Source of the DNA: Gammaproteobacteria bacterium
GTDB lineage: Bacteria > Pseudomonadota > Gammaproteobacteria > UBA12402
Direction of reading: 5' to 3'
Assembly: GCA_028282395.1 (NCBI GenBank)
Contig: JANQHY010000151.1
Span: 1 to 14,154 of the forward strand
Length of the DNA stretch: 14,154 bases
Shown here in pieces: positions 1 through 6,612 of this stretch. The notes under the pieces are model-generated. The model worked only from the letters and a program-made list of their open reading frames with translations. It did not search any database and was not told the DNA's origin. Position 1 is the first letter of the stretch; each line of letters starts with the position of its first letter. Made by a program: the position numbers and the translations under genes.

Positions 1-233
1 TCAAGGGTCTTAGTTTCTACAGCAACGTCAAGTTGCTGTACACGCAGTGAGATACGACCACTGACGCTCTCAATAACGGGAATTTTTAGATTTAGGCCCG
101 AATGGCCGACGCGAGCAAATTTACCAAAGCGCTCCACCACTGCTGAAGTCTGTTGTTCGACAACAAAGAATGTCCCCCAAGCTAGGAATAGAATGATTAG
201 AGCAATAATAGAAAGTCCGATTAGAGAACTCAT
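1..233 (-). CDS. SPFH/band 7 (QmcA/stomatin-like) membrane protein, N-terminal part only
   Basis: Partial gene: the start (ATG, 233-231) is in the window and the rest runs off the left edge, leaving about 77 residues. Residues ~4-26 form one hydrophobic segment (LIGLSIIALIILFLAWGTFF), followed by VVEQQTSAVVERFGKF and a stretch containing GLNLKIPVIESV and RISLRVQQLDV. This is the usual beginning of SPFH/prohibitin-homology proteins of the QmcA/YbbK or stomatin type: a single N-terminal anchor, then a 'V..Q.....RFGK....GL..K.P' block. Such proteins form large membrane-associated oligomers linked to membrane organisation and protein quality control. A good ribosome site (CCAGAGG, 7 nt upstream) supports the start. 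HflK/HflC are related, but the anchor plus RFGK block looks more like QmcA. Only the N-terminus can be judged. Confidence 0.8.
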   Translation of the reverse strand, partial: MSSLIGLSIIALIILFLAWGTFFVVEQQTSAVVERFGKFARVGHSGLNLKIPVIESVSGRISLRVQQLDVAVETKTL

Positions 234-365
234 AGTATACCTCTGGCGTTGTCATGTTAAACGAACCTTTATTTTGACGCTTACCTGGATAGATTGCAAC
301 TAAGCTGCTAGTTAAACCATAAAGTAAGACGGGAAAGTTCACTGAGATAAATACGACTTATCTTG
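234..365. other. Intergenic region between fic end and SPFH gene start
   Basis: 132 bp between the fic stop and the SPFH gene start, both on the minus strand. On the minus strand TTGCAA (299-294) followed 17 nt later by CAAAAT is a weak candidate promoter for the SPFH gene. No convincing intrinsic terminator for fic is visible, so some read-through is possible. Confidence 0.35.
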
Positions 366-1523
366 TTAGGATGGAAATGGCTCAGTACCGTCTTCGAGGA
401 TGTTAAGATATTTTCGATATACATAGGATCTATCGCGCTTTTTACCACTCACCTCCTCTAGAATATTGAGTTGAACCATGTGATTTAATGTATTTCTCGC
501 TGTTGGGGCGCTAATATTTAGCGCTTTTGATAATAATGGTGCAGTTATTTGTGGGAGTTGTTTAAGATAGTTAAATGCTTGCTCGCAAGAGTGACTAGCG
601 CGCCCAAGCGTTTCTATTTTTTTTCTGTCATCCTTGAATAGGTTATTCATATCCTCAGCGGTTTTAATAGATTGCTTGCATGATATGAATATTCCTTCGA
701 GGAAGAATTCAAGCCAGGTTTCCCAAGTGCCGTAGGTTCTAATTTCTTGCAATAAATCGTAATAGGTGTTGCGGTTTTGTTTAAGATAGAGGCTGAGGTA
801 TATAATGGGCTTATTCAGAATGCCGCTTTCAACTAACAATAGTGTAATCAGCAAACGACCTAGTCTACCATTGCCATCTAAAAATGGATGAATTGTTTCA
901 AATTGAACATGAGCCAAACCTGCTTTAACTAAAGTAGGGAGAGTATCTATATGAAGAAATTTTTCTAAATTTGATAAACAGTCAGCTAAATACTCTACTG
1001 GTGGTGGGACAAATAAAGCATTTCCCGGTCTAGTGCCGCCAATCCAATTCTGTGAGCGCCTGAATTCACCGGGTAGCTTGCCGGTTCCTCGACCACTGGC
1101 GAGTAAGATCGCATGTATCTCCTTTAAAAGTCTTAGAGATAGTGGAAAGTTATTATGAAGGCGTTTTAAACCATAATTGATAGCTTTGACATAGTTTGAG
1201 ACTTCTTCAACATCTTCTAATGAAACTTTTGGTTTTTGCTGGTGCTCAAATAAGATAAGGTCAGAGAAAGAGCTTTGTGTGCCTTCAATTTGGCTGGAGA
1301 GCAATGCTTCTTTGCGAACACACATGTATAGAAAAAGAGAAGTATTCGGAATGGAATTAGCCATATGGTTCAGTTCGCCTAGAGAGAGTGTGGCTTTTTC
1401 GAGTAAACTTTGTAATTTCCCCAGTTCTATCGCCGGGATAGGGGGTAGCTTGGGTGGTATATGAACTTTATAGCGTTCGCCTGCAATATTTTTAACTAAG
1501 TATGTGCCAACTCTTTGGTTCAT
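366..1523 (-). CDS. Fic family protein (class II) with C-terminal winged helix, probable AMP-transferase
   Basis: 385 aa. Fic proteins usually transfer AMP from ATP to a hydroxyl side chain of a target protein. The core motif is complete: H212-P-F-L-D-G-N-G-R-L-G-R223, matching HPFxDGNGRxxR with the catalytic His and the phosphate-binding Asn/Arg residues. The inhibitory helix motif (S/T)xxxE(G/N) lies N-terminal to it as S76-S-Q-I-E80-G81, which makes this a class II, self-inhibited Fic protein of the SoFic type. A Fic_N-like region covers ~20-100. Residues ~310-375 look like a winged-helix DNA-binding domain (ALNISAPTARNTLNHM is the helix-turn-helix core). Length is normal for the class and no key residue is missing. 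The start has AGGA about 10 nt upstream. The promoter sits inside a long palindrome, so autoregulation through the winged helix is plausible. The target is unknown. Confidence 0.92.
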   Translation of the reverse strand: MNQRVGTYLVKNIAGERYKVHIPPKLPPIPAIELGKLQSLLEKATLSLGELNHMANSIPNTSLFLYMCVRKEALLSSQIEGTQSSFSDLILFEHQQKPKVSLEDVEEVSNYVKAINYGLKRLHNNFPLSLRLLKEIHAILLASGRGTGKLPGEFRRSQNWIGGTRPGNALFVPPPVEYLADCLSNLEKFLHIDTLPTLVKAGLAHVQFETIHPFLDGNGRLGRLLITLLLVESGILNKPIIYLSLYLKQNRNTYYDLLQEIRTYGTWETWLEFFLEGIFISCKQSIKTAEDMNNLFKDDRKKIETLGRASHSCEQAFNYLKQLPQITAPLLSKALNISAPTARNTLNHMVQLNILEEVSGKKRDRSYVYRKYLNILEDGTEPFPS

Positions 1524-1542
1524 AATTATCTTTTCCTAACGT

Positions 1543-1556
1543 TTTCTTTAAAGAAA
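1543..1556. repeat. 14-bp perfect palindrome at the fic -10/start site
   Basis: TTTCTTTAAAGAAA is perfectly self-complementary and falls just downstream of the fic -10 box. It shares the AAGAAA/TTTCTT core with the larger palindrome, so it may be a second binding site for the same regulator. Confidence 0.5.
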
Positions 1557-1584
1557 CTATAACGCATTATCCTTTCTTAGTCAA
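1556..1584 (-). promoter_or_regulatory. fic promoter
   Basis: On the minus strand TTGACT (1584-1579) is followed after 17 nt by TATAGT (1561-1556). Transcription would start about 25 nt before the fic ATG. The -35 box lies at the centre of the 43-bp palindrome and the -10 box abuts the second, 14-bp palindrome, so a bound dimer at either would block RNA polymerase. Confidence 0.6.
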
Positions 1585-1606
1585 TATTGCTAAGAAAGGA
1601 TAATGC
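1564..1606. repeat. 43-bp near-perfect palindrome, probable operator over the fic promoter
   Basis: Left arm 1564-1580 (GCATTATCCTTTCTTAG) is the exact reverse complement of right arm 1590-1606. The 9-nt centre is T plus the self-complementary CAATATTG, so the whole element is symmetric except for one base. It lies between divergently transcribed fic and dgcA and contains the fic -35 box. No gene ends here on either strand, so a terminator role is unlikely; an operator is the better reading. TTTCTTAG recurs at 1614-1621. Confidence 0.7.
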
Positions 1607-1803
1607 TATATGTTTTCTTAGTGGTGGGGGGGTAAGATAGGCGGAAAAATACAAGTACTCTTTTTCCCTTTGGGTTAAGGTTGTCAGTACAATGCATCTG
1701 TAATAGTAAACTGGAAGTGAAAGATAGTAGAAAGTTTCGGTTTTTGTTAGTCTATAGCAACAATATCGTCGTAAATAAAATTGATAATAGGGATGAACAC
1801 GCC
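1607..1803 (+). promoter_or_regulatory. dgcA upstream region, weak promoter candidate
   Basis: Leader region of the dgc unit. A weak promoter candidate is TTGTCA (1681-1686), then 17 nt, then TAGTAA (1704-1709). A run of seven G (1626-1632) lies between the fic palindrome and this site. The reading frame continues open upstream to a TTG at 1681, but that has no ribosome site and the extra residues do not resemble the family, so this stretch is treated as non-coding. Confidence 0.3.
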
Positions 1804-2853
1804 ATGAAGTATAAACTTTTCTCACAGGAGCTAATTAAGCGGCAGCCATTAGTGATTAGTCGTGATATTCGAAAAAGTTCGATGAATCTATTTCTTACGC
1901 TAACACTAGGTGGGTACAGCGGTATAGGTGAAGCGGTGCCTGACCATGAGGCTGGGGAGACAGTTGAGCAGTCTGAGCAGCAGTTGCATGATTTTTTAAC
2001 CGGGTATGATTGGAGTCAGCTAGCAATACAGGAAATTTGGCAGCAGGCTAGAGAAGCGAAGTTAACCGCACCAGCACAAGCAGCGCTGGATATGGCGCTA
2101 TGGGATCTGCTGGCTAAAACTGCACAGCTGCCCTGTTATCAGCTATTTGGTTTAGCAAAAGAAGCGATTCCAACCTCTATTACTATCGGCATTATGTCAC
2201 CTGAGCAGGCGGAGGCACGGGCAGTAGAGTTGCTCGAAACCCATCATGCTCGTGCACTGAAAATTAAATTAGGTTCCCGGGAAGGACTTGATGCAGATCA
2301 AGCGATGTTTACCAAAATTAAACAAGTAGCAGATAATTATCCGGTGAAACTGTTAGTTGATGCGAATGGTGGTTGGTCGTTGGCTGAGGCAAAAACGATG
2401 ATGGCATGGTTAGCACAACACGGAGTTGAATATATTGAGCAACCTTTGGAAGTTGGCAGCGAAGACCAACTGGCGGAGCTATACCACAACCGCCCTTTAC
2501 CAATTTTTGTTGATGAATCATGTCGTGTCAGTAGTGATGTTGCTAAGTTAGTGGGAAATATTGATGGTATTAACATTAAACTGATGAAATGTGGGGGCTT
2601 GAGTGAGGCGTTACGTCTAGTTGCCGTTGCGCGTGCTCACGGATTAAAAACAATGATAGGTTGTATGAGTGAGTCATCGGTTGCTATTTCAGCCGCATGT
2701 GCAGTTGCACCGTTAATTGATTATATTGATCTCGATTCTCATCTTAATATTAAAAATGATCCCGCTGATGGCGTGACGTTAAATGGAGATGGGCAGTTGT
2801 TAATGGTTGAAAAGCCGGGACATGGAGCTGAGTTTTATGAAAACAATATATAG
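1804..2853 (+). CDS. dgcA: DgcA-like N-acetyl-D-Glu racemase / dipeptide epimerase (enolase superfamily)
   Basis: 349 aa from ATG 1804, preceded by AGGGA about 10 nt upstream; this is the normal family length. It is an enolase-superfamily enzyme of the muconate-lactonizing/dipeptide-epimerase group, using two lysines on opposite faces of the barrel to invert an alpha-carbon. Visible residues: A95-L-D-M-A-L-W-D of the capping-domain signature, catalytic K153-I-K155, metal ligands D186 (LLVDANGG), E212 (IEQPL) and D237 (FVDES), second catalytic base K259 (INIKLMKCGG), and a C-terminal D309-L-D311 like the DxD that binds the dipeptide amino group in Ala-Glu epimerases. The adjacent DUF1611 gene favours the DgcA role (N-acetyl-D-Glu to N-acetyl-L-Glu) described for marine bacteria; L-Ala-D/L-Glu epimerase is the alternative. 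The stop codon overlaps the next gene by 17 nt. Confidence 0.85.
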   Translation: MKYKLFSQELIKRQPLVISRDIRKSSMNLFLTLTLGGYSGIGEAVPDHEAGETVEQSEQQLHDFLTGYDWSQLAIQEIWQQAREAKLTAPAQAALDMALWDLLAKTAQLPCYQLFGLAKEAIPTSITIGIMSPEQAEARAVELLETHHARALKIKLGSREGLDADQAMFTKIKQVADNYPVKLLVDANGGWSLAEAKTMMAWLAQHGVEYIEQPLEVGSEDQLAELYHNRPLPIFVDESCRVSSDVAKLVGNIDGINIKLMKCGGLSEALRLVAVARAHGLKTMIGCMSESSVAISAACAVAPLIDYIDLDSHLNIKNDPADGVTLNGDGQLLMVEKPGHGAEFYENNI

Positions 2854-3874
2854 TAATAAACCCATTGTGGTCTATCTACAAGGCCATTTGAGTCGACCCG
2901 ATAGTGGCAAGATGGGGATTGGTATGCTGCGATTCTCACAAAATCCCATTGCTTGTGTCATTGACCGTGATCATGCCGGTAAAAATGTTCAGGATGTGTT
3001 AGCCGTTGAGCATGATTGCCCAGTTGTTGCCACTGTTGCTGAAGCGCAAGCGTTAGGTGCGGAAGTGATGGTGTTAGGTGCAGCTATTTTGGGTGGTGTG
3101 ATGCCAGAGGGATGGTTTGAGGATATTGATTTAGCGGTGGCATTGGGATTATCAGTTGTCAATGGTTTGCATACTAAAATCGCTCAACGTTATAGCCAGT
3201 TAAAGCCAGGCCAGGAGGTAATCGATATCCGCCAGGAGCCAGAAAATGCGCCAATTGCTAGTGGTCGTGCAGCACAGTTAAATAATCGTCGTGTGCTATT
3301 TGTTGGCACGGATATGTCGATTGGTAAAATGACATGTGGATTGGTATTAAATCGTGTTGCTAATACTATGGGGATTAATAGTGAGTTTCTCGCTACTGGT
3401 CAAACCGGTATTGCTATTTGTGGTAAAGGGATTCCTTTGGATGCTATTCGTATCGATTTTTGCGCGGGGGCAGTTGAGCAACTCGTGGTAGATCATCCGG
3501 CGGAGTTGGTTTTTATTGAAGGACAAGGATCATTGCTGCATCCGGCCAGCAGTGCAACACTACCGCTTCTGCGCGGTAGCTGTCCTACTCACCTAATTCT
3601 ATGCCATCGTGCTAACTACCATGCCTTGAAGGACCATTCGCATATTACTATTCCCGATCTAAATGCCTTTATCCGCTTATATGAGGATTTAGCTGCGGTC
3701 TGTGGTGCTTTTCTGCGGCCGCAAACCGTGGCATTATGTCTTAATACCGCAGGATTGAGCGATGAACAGGCGCGTCAAGCTGTGAGTGAAGCAGCACAGC
3801 AGACTGACTTATTGGTTACGGATGTTTTGCGTTATCCTTGTGAGGCAATTATTAAAAAAATTATGGAGTCATAA
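2837..3874 (+). CDS. dgcN: DgcN-like DUF1611 protein, putative D-Glu N-acetyltransferase
   Basis: 345 aa from ATG 2837, with GGAG 9 nt upstream inside the end of dgcA; starts at 2822 and 2807 in the same frame are less well placed. It belongs to the DUF1611 family: an N-terminal Rossmann-like part (~1-140) followed by a P-loop-like domain. Landmarks are G157-T-D-M-S-I-G-K164-M-T (the family's GTD...GKMT nucleotide/CoA-binding loop) and E228-G-Q-G-S-L-L-H-P. In the DgcN/DgcA pathway the DUF1611 enzyme N-acetylates D-Glu, and the racemase then gives N-acetyl-L-Glu. Adjacency and overlap with the DgcA-like gene are the main support for that role here. The family was long annotated as NAD-dependent epimerase or ATPase of unknown function, so the exact reaction remains inferred. 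Confidence 0.8.
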   Translation: MKTIYSNKPIVVYLQGHLSRPDSGKMGIGMLRFSQNPIACVIDRDHAGKNVQDVLAVEHDCPVVATVAEAQALGAEVMVLGAAILGGVMPEGWFEDIDLAVALGLSVVNGLHTKIAQRYSQLKPGQEVIDIRQEPENAPIASGRAAQLNNRRVLFVGTDMSIGKMTCGLVLNRVANTMGINSEFLATGQTGIAICGKGIPLDAIRIDFCAGAVEQLVVDHPAELVFIEGQGSLLHPASSATLPLLRGSCPTHLILCHRANYHALKDHSHITIPDLNAFIRLYEDLAAVCGAFLRPQTVALCLNTAGLSDEQARQAVSEAAQQTDLLVTDVLRYPCEAIIKKIMES

Positions 3875-3875
3875 T

Positions 3876-5207
3876 ATGGCGGTCGCATCGGGACAAAAGC
3901 GGCAGATTTTTATAGCTAGTTTGATTTGTGGGTTGGCATCACTGTTTTATGTGTATGACTATTTTATTCAAGTTGCTCCAAGCATCATGACCCACCAATT
4001 AATGCGCGCATTTGATATTGGTGCGGGCAGATTAGGGGTACTGAGTGCCTGTTTTTACTACTCTTACACCATCATGCAGATTCCCGCTGGTGCGCTTATT
4101 GATAGTTTTGGTGCGCGTAAATTGCTAGCGTTCGCAATCTGTATCAGTGCTACCGGGGTTGTACTATTTGGCGTATCACACCATTTAGTTAGCGCAGGTA
4201 TCGCCCGCTTTTTTATCGGGTTTGGTTCGGCTTTCTCTTTTATCAGCAGTCTATATCTTGTTGCGCGCTGGTTCTCACACAAACGTTTCTCTTTTATTGC
4301 TGGTTTGGTGCAGTTGGGTGCCAGTGTTGGCTCAATTTTTGGCTTAGCCCCTCTCGCATGGGTAGTAGGGCATTATGGATGGCGCCAAAGCATGATAACA
4401 GCAGGACTGTTAACGTTTATCTTTGCACTATTGGTTTGGTTGATTGTGCGCGATAATCCTCGCGGTAGGCAGCAACAACCACTTCTGCATCATAAGCAGG
4501 GAGGTCGCCAACAGCGTTTGTTGATCTTATTACGTAACCGCCAACTGTGGGTGGTTGCACTGTGTGGCGTAATGTGTTGGGTGCCAGTTGCCGTTATCGG
4601 TGCATTATGGGGTGTGCCGTATTTGATGAAGGTTTATGCCATGACAACCATGAGCGCGGGTAAACTAGTTTCACTATTTTGGTTTGCCTTAGCATTAGGC
4701 AGCCCATTTATTGGTTGGTACTCCAACTATATTTCACGGCGGCGGCGACTATTTATTATCTGTTTTCTTTTTGCTGTGATAGGTGCGGTGTTACTGCTAT
4801 TGGCGCCATCATTGCCAATCTGGGTAACGGCATTGGCATTGATTTTATTAGGGTTATCGGTGTCAGTGCAGTCGTTATCTTTCGGTTTAGTCAAAGATAT
4901 TGTGCCAGAGAGTCTGTTTGCTACCGCTTCAGGGATTAATAACATGGCGGCAATAATTGGTGGTGGCGTAGCCCAGCCCCTTGTCGGCTATCTGTTATTT
5001 CTTCATTGGCATGGCACAATGGCGCAGGGGGTGCCGGATTACTCTATTAGCAACTATCTGTTTGCTTTTACTATACTTCCAATTGCTGCAGGTATCGGTT
5101 TGATGCTCTCTTGCTTCTTTGTTAAAGAGACCTATTGTCAACAGTTACAACCTCAAGGTAGTGCAAAGCCATGCCCTAATAGTTGCCCTGAACCCGTCAA
5201 CACTTGA
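3876..5207 (+). CDS. MFS transporter, candidate D-Glu/muropeptide uptake
   Basis: 443 aa from ATG 3876, with GGAG 7 nt upstream and a 1-nt gap after dgcN; an upstream ATG in frame at 3786 lies inside dgcN and is rejected. It is a twelve-helix major facilitator protein. Motif A is clear after helix 2 (G72-A-L-I-D76-S-F-G79-A-R-K82), R111-FFIGFG matches motif B in helix 4, and a basic loop (~193-222) separates the halves, with a degenerate second motif A near 280-292 (GWYSNYISRRRR). The short C-terminal tail is polar and Pro-rich. Packing with dgcA/dgcN suggests it imports the substrate of that pathway, such as D-Glu, a Glu-containing dipeptide or a peptidoglycan fragment. The substrate is inferred from context only. 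Confidence 0.85.
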   Translation: MAVASGQKRQIFIASLICGLASLFYVYDYFIQVAPSIMTHQLMRAFDIGAGRLGVLSACFYYSYTIMQIPAGALIDSFGARKLLAFAICISATGVVLFGVSHHLVSAGIARFFIGFGSAFSFISSLYLVARWFSHKRFSFIAGLVQLGASVGSIFGLAPLAWVVGHYGWRQSMITAGLLTFIFALLVWLIVRDNPRGRQQQPLLHHKQGGRQQRLLILLRNRQLWVVALCGVMCWVPVAVIGALWGVPYLMKVYAMTTMSAGKLVSLFWFALALGSPFIGWYSNYISRRRRLFIICFLFAVIGAVLLLLAPSLPIWVTALALILLGLSVSVQSLSFGLVKDIVPESLFATASGINNMAAIIGGGVAQPLVGYLLFLHWHGTMAQGVPDYSISNYLFAFTILPIAAGIGLMLSCFFVKETYCQQLQPQGSAKPCPNSCPEPVNT

Positions 5208-5231
5208 CTTTATAAAGCATTGCGTTATAAT
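5204..5231 (+). promoter_or_regulatory. Strong promoter of the Bcr/CflA-like gene
   Basis: TTGACT (5204-5209), 16 nt, then TATAAT (5226-5231). The -35 box overlaps the stop codon (TGA 5205-5207) of the upstream transporter, so the efflux gene has its own start of transcription despite lying 56 nt downstream. Confidence 0.7.
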
Positions 5232-5244
5232 GCACTGCATTATA
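5226..5244. repeat. 19-bp palindrome covering the -10 box, probable operator
   Basis: TATAATGCA-C-TGCATTATA: two perfect 9-bp arms around one base, with the left arm starting exactly at the -10 hexamer. Size and placement are typical of a TetR- or MarR-type repressor site on an efflux-pump promoter. No such regulator is encoded in the window. Confidence 0.65.
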
Positions 5245-5263
5245 GTAAATAGTGAGGTGAATC

Positions 5264-6466
5264 TTGACTTATTTAAACGCACGTACAAAAAAACTGTCGT
5301 TGATTGTCTACCTGGCGGCATTAAGTGCCTTTGCGGCTTTTTCTACTGATGCCTATTTAGCAGCAATGCCGACGATACAGCGGCTATTTGCCACCTCGAT
5401 GGCAAATGTTCAATTAACTTTATCGTTATTTTTTATCGGTTTTGCCTTAGCACAACTGTTTTGGGGGCCACTTTCCGATCGGATTGGCAGGAAACCGGTG
5501 GTACTGATCGGAATATCTATTTATGTCGTTGCATCACTGCTCTGTGCCTGGAGTAGTAGCCTTGAGATGTTGATTTTCGCCAGATTGCTGCAAGCAATAG
5601 GCGCCTGTTCTGGTATTGTGATGGCATTGGCAATGGTTAGAGACTTCTTTCCCGAGTCTAGAGAGATGGCGAAGATTCTGAGTATTATCACCAGTATCAT
5701 GATCTTAACGCCGATTGTAGCACCGATTGTTGGTAGTTATCTGTTAGTGCATATCAATTGGCATGCGATCTTTTACTTTCTTGCACTGTATGGCCTATTG
5801 TTGGTAATTGCCAGCTGTTTTCTGACAGAGAGTCATCCACGTGCCGGTAGGAAGCCACTACCAGTAAATCAATTGTTTAGTGCCTATGTTAGCCAATTCA
5901 AATTTCTGCCTTTTTTGTTGGCGGTTATTGCGATTAGTACTAATTTTAGTGTGCTATTCTCTTTTATCTCTTCGGCATCATTTATTTATATAAAAATTTA
6001 TCATTTACCAACAAAACTATTCGGTTATTTTTTCTCTGTCACTGCTTGTTCATTAATTTTCGGCAGTTTATCACTGCATAGATTAAAGAGTATTGGAGTC
6101 AATCAAAGTGTTATCATTTCTGTAGGACTTGTTCTAACCTTATCTGCATCAATAGGAATGTATATTGCTATTAGTATGGCACCACACTCTATATGGCATG
6201 TTATGGTGCCCTCTATTGCTGTCTGTTATGGTGTAGGATTGCTTCTGCCGGAGTTGACTGCGTGTGCTTTGAGTCACGTTGTTGATTATACTGGACTTGC
6301 ATCATCATTAGCTGGACTAGTGCGCTATGTTATCGCAGCATTTGTGAGCTTTATCATGGGGATAGTGATTAACCAAACAGCATTACCATTAGCCGTAGTA
6401 ATGATCATACTCAGTAGTCTAACTTTTATTGCCATGTTAATCTATTTATTATGTTTTCGCAGGTAG
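5264..6466 (+). CDS. Bcr/CflA family drug-resistance MFS efflux transporter
   Basis: 400 aa. The start is TTG at 5264, preceded by GAGGTGA (5254-5260), an extended match to the 16S rRNA tail; no ATG or GTG is better placed. It is a twelve-helix DHA1-type proton antiporter. Helix 1 holds the family's acidic residue in S27-T-D29-A-Y-L-A-A-M-P (Bcr/CflA proteins have DMYLPALP-like text here), motif A is G68-P-L-S-D-R-I-G-R-K-P78, and antiporter motif C-like T149-P-I-V-A-P-I-V-G157 lies in helix 5. Length matches the family (~400). It would export drugs, sulfonamide/bicyclomycin-type compounds or metabolites across the inner membrane. It follows the dgc unit but has its own promoter and operator, so it is probably induced separately. 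Confidence 0.88.
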   Translation: MTYLNARTKKLSLIVYLAALSAFAAFSTDAYLAAMPTIQRLFATSMANVQLTLSLFFIGFALAQLFWGPLSDRIGRKPVVLIGISIYVVASLLCAWSSSLEMLIFARLLQAIGACSGIVMALAMVRDFFPESREMAKILSIITSIMILTPIVAPIVGSYLLVHINWHAIFYFLALYGLLLVIASCFLTESHPRAGRKPLPVNQLFSAYVSQFKFLPFLLAVIAISTNFSVLFSFISSASFIYIKIYHLPTKLFGYFFSVTACSLIFGSLSLHRLKSIGVNQSVIISVGLVLTLSASIGMYIAISMAPHSIWHVMVPSIAVCYGVGLLLPELTACALSHVVDYTGLASSLAGLVRYVIAAFVSFIMGIVINQTALPLAVVMIILSSLTFIAMLIYLLCFRR

Positions 6467-6494
6467 ATTATTAGCCGCCATATCGCTTTAATTA

Positions 6495-6522
6495 TTGCAT
6501 TTTGTAAGTTTTCCTGTATAAT
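6495..6522 (+). promoter_or_regulatory. Promoter of the 503-aa membrane protein gene
   Basis: TTGCAT (6495-6500), 16 nt, then a perfect TATAAT (6517-6522). The leader to the start at 6613 would be about 85 nt and includes a small hairpin at 6557-6572. Confidence 0.6.
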
Positions 6523-6556
6523 GTAAAGACGGTATAAAAATCTCATTAAAAAGCAC

Positions 6557-6572
6557 GCATTGCTATCAATGC
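6557..6572 (+). repeat. Small hairpin in the leader of the 503-aa protein gene
   Basis: GCATTG-CTAT-CAATGC: a 6-bp perfect stem with a 4-nt loop in the transcribed leader, about 40 nt before the start codon. It is followed at some distance by A/T-rich sequence but not by a T run, so it is not a convincing terminator. Confidence 0.35.
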
Positions 6573-6612
6573 AGGCGTCTGCTATTTAAAAAAATTTGGT
6601 TTGGGGCAGGAA

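Noticed and set aside
366..1523. Fic gene as the toxin of a toxin-antitoxin pair
   Set aside because: There is no separate small antitoxin next to it; the inhibitory motif is within the protein itself (class II).
1564..1606. Palindrome upstream of fic read as a transcription terminator
   Set aside because: The flanking genes diverge from it, so no transcript needs to end here, and there is no U-rich tail directly after the arms.
1681..1803. N-terminal extension of the DgcA-like protein from TTG 1681 (41 extra residues)
   Set aside because: No ribosome site there, the extra residues do not resemble enolase-superfamily N-termini, and ATG 1804 gives the usual family length.
3786..3875. 30-residue N-terminal extension of the first MFS transporter
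   Set aside because: It lies wholly inside dgcN in another frame; ATG 3876 has GGAG at proper spacing and begins just before helix 1.
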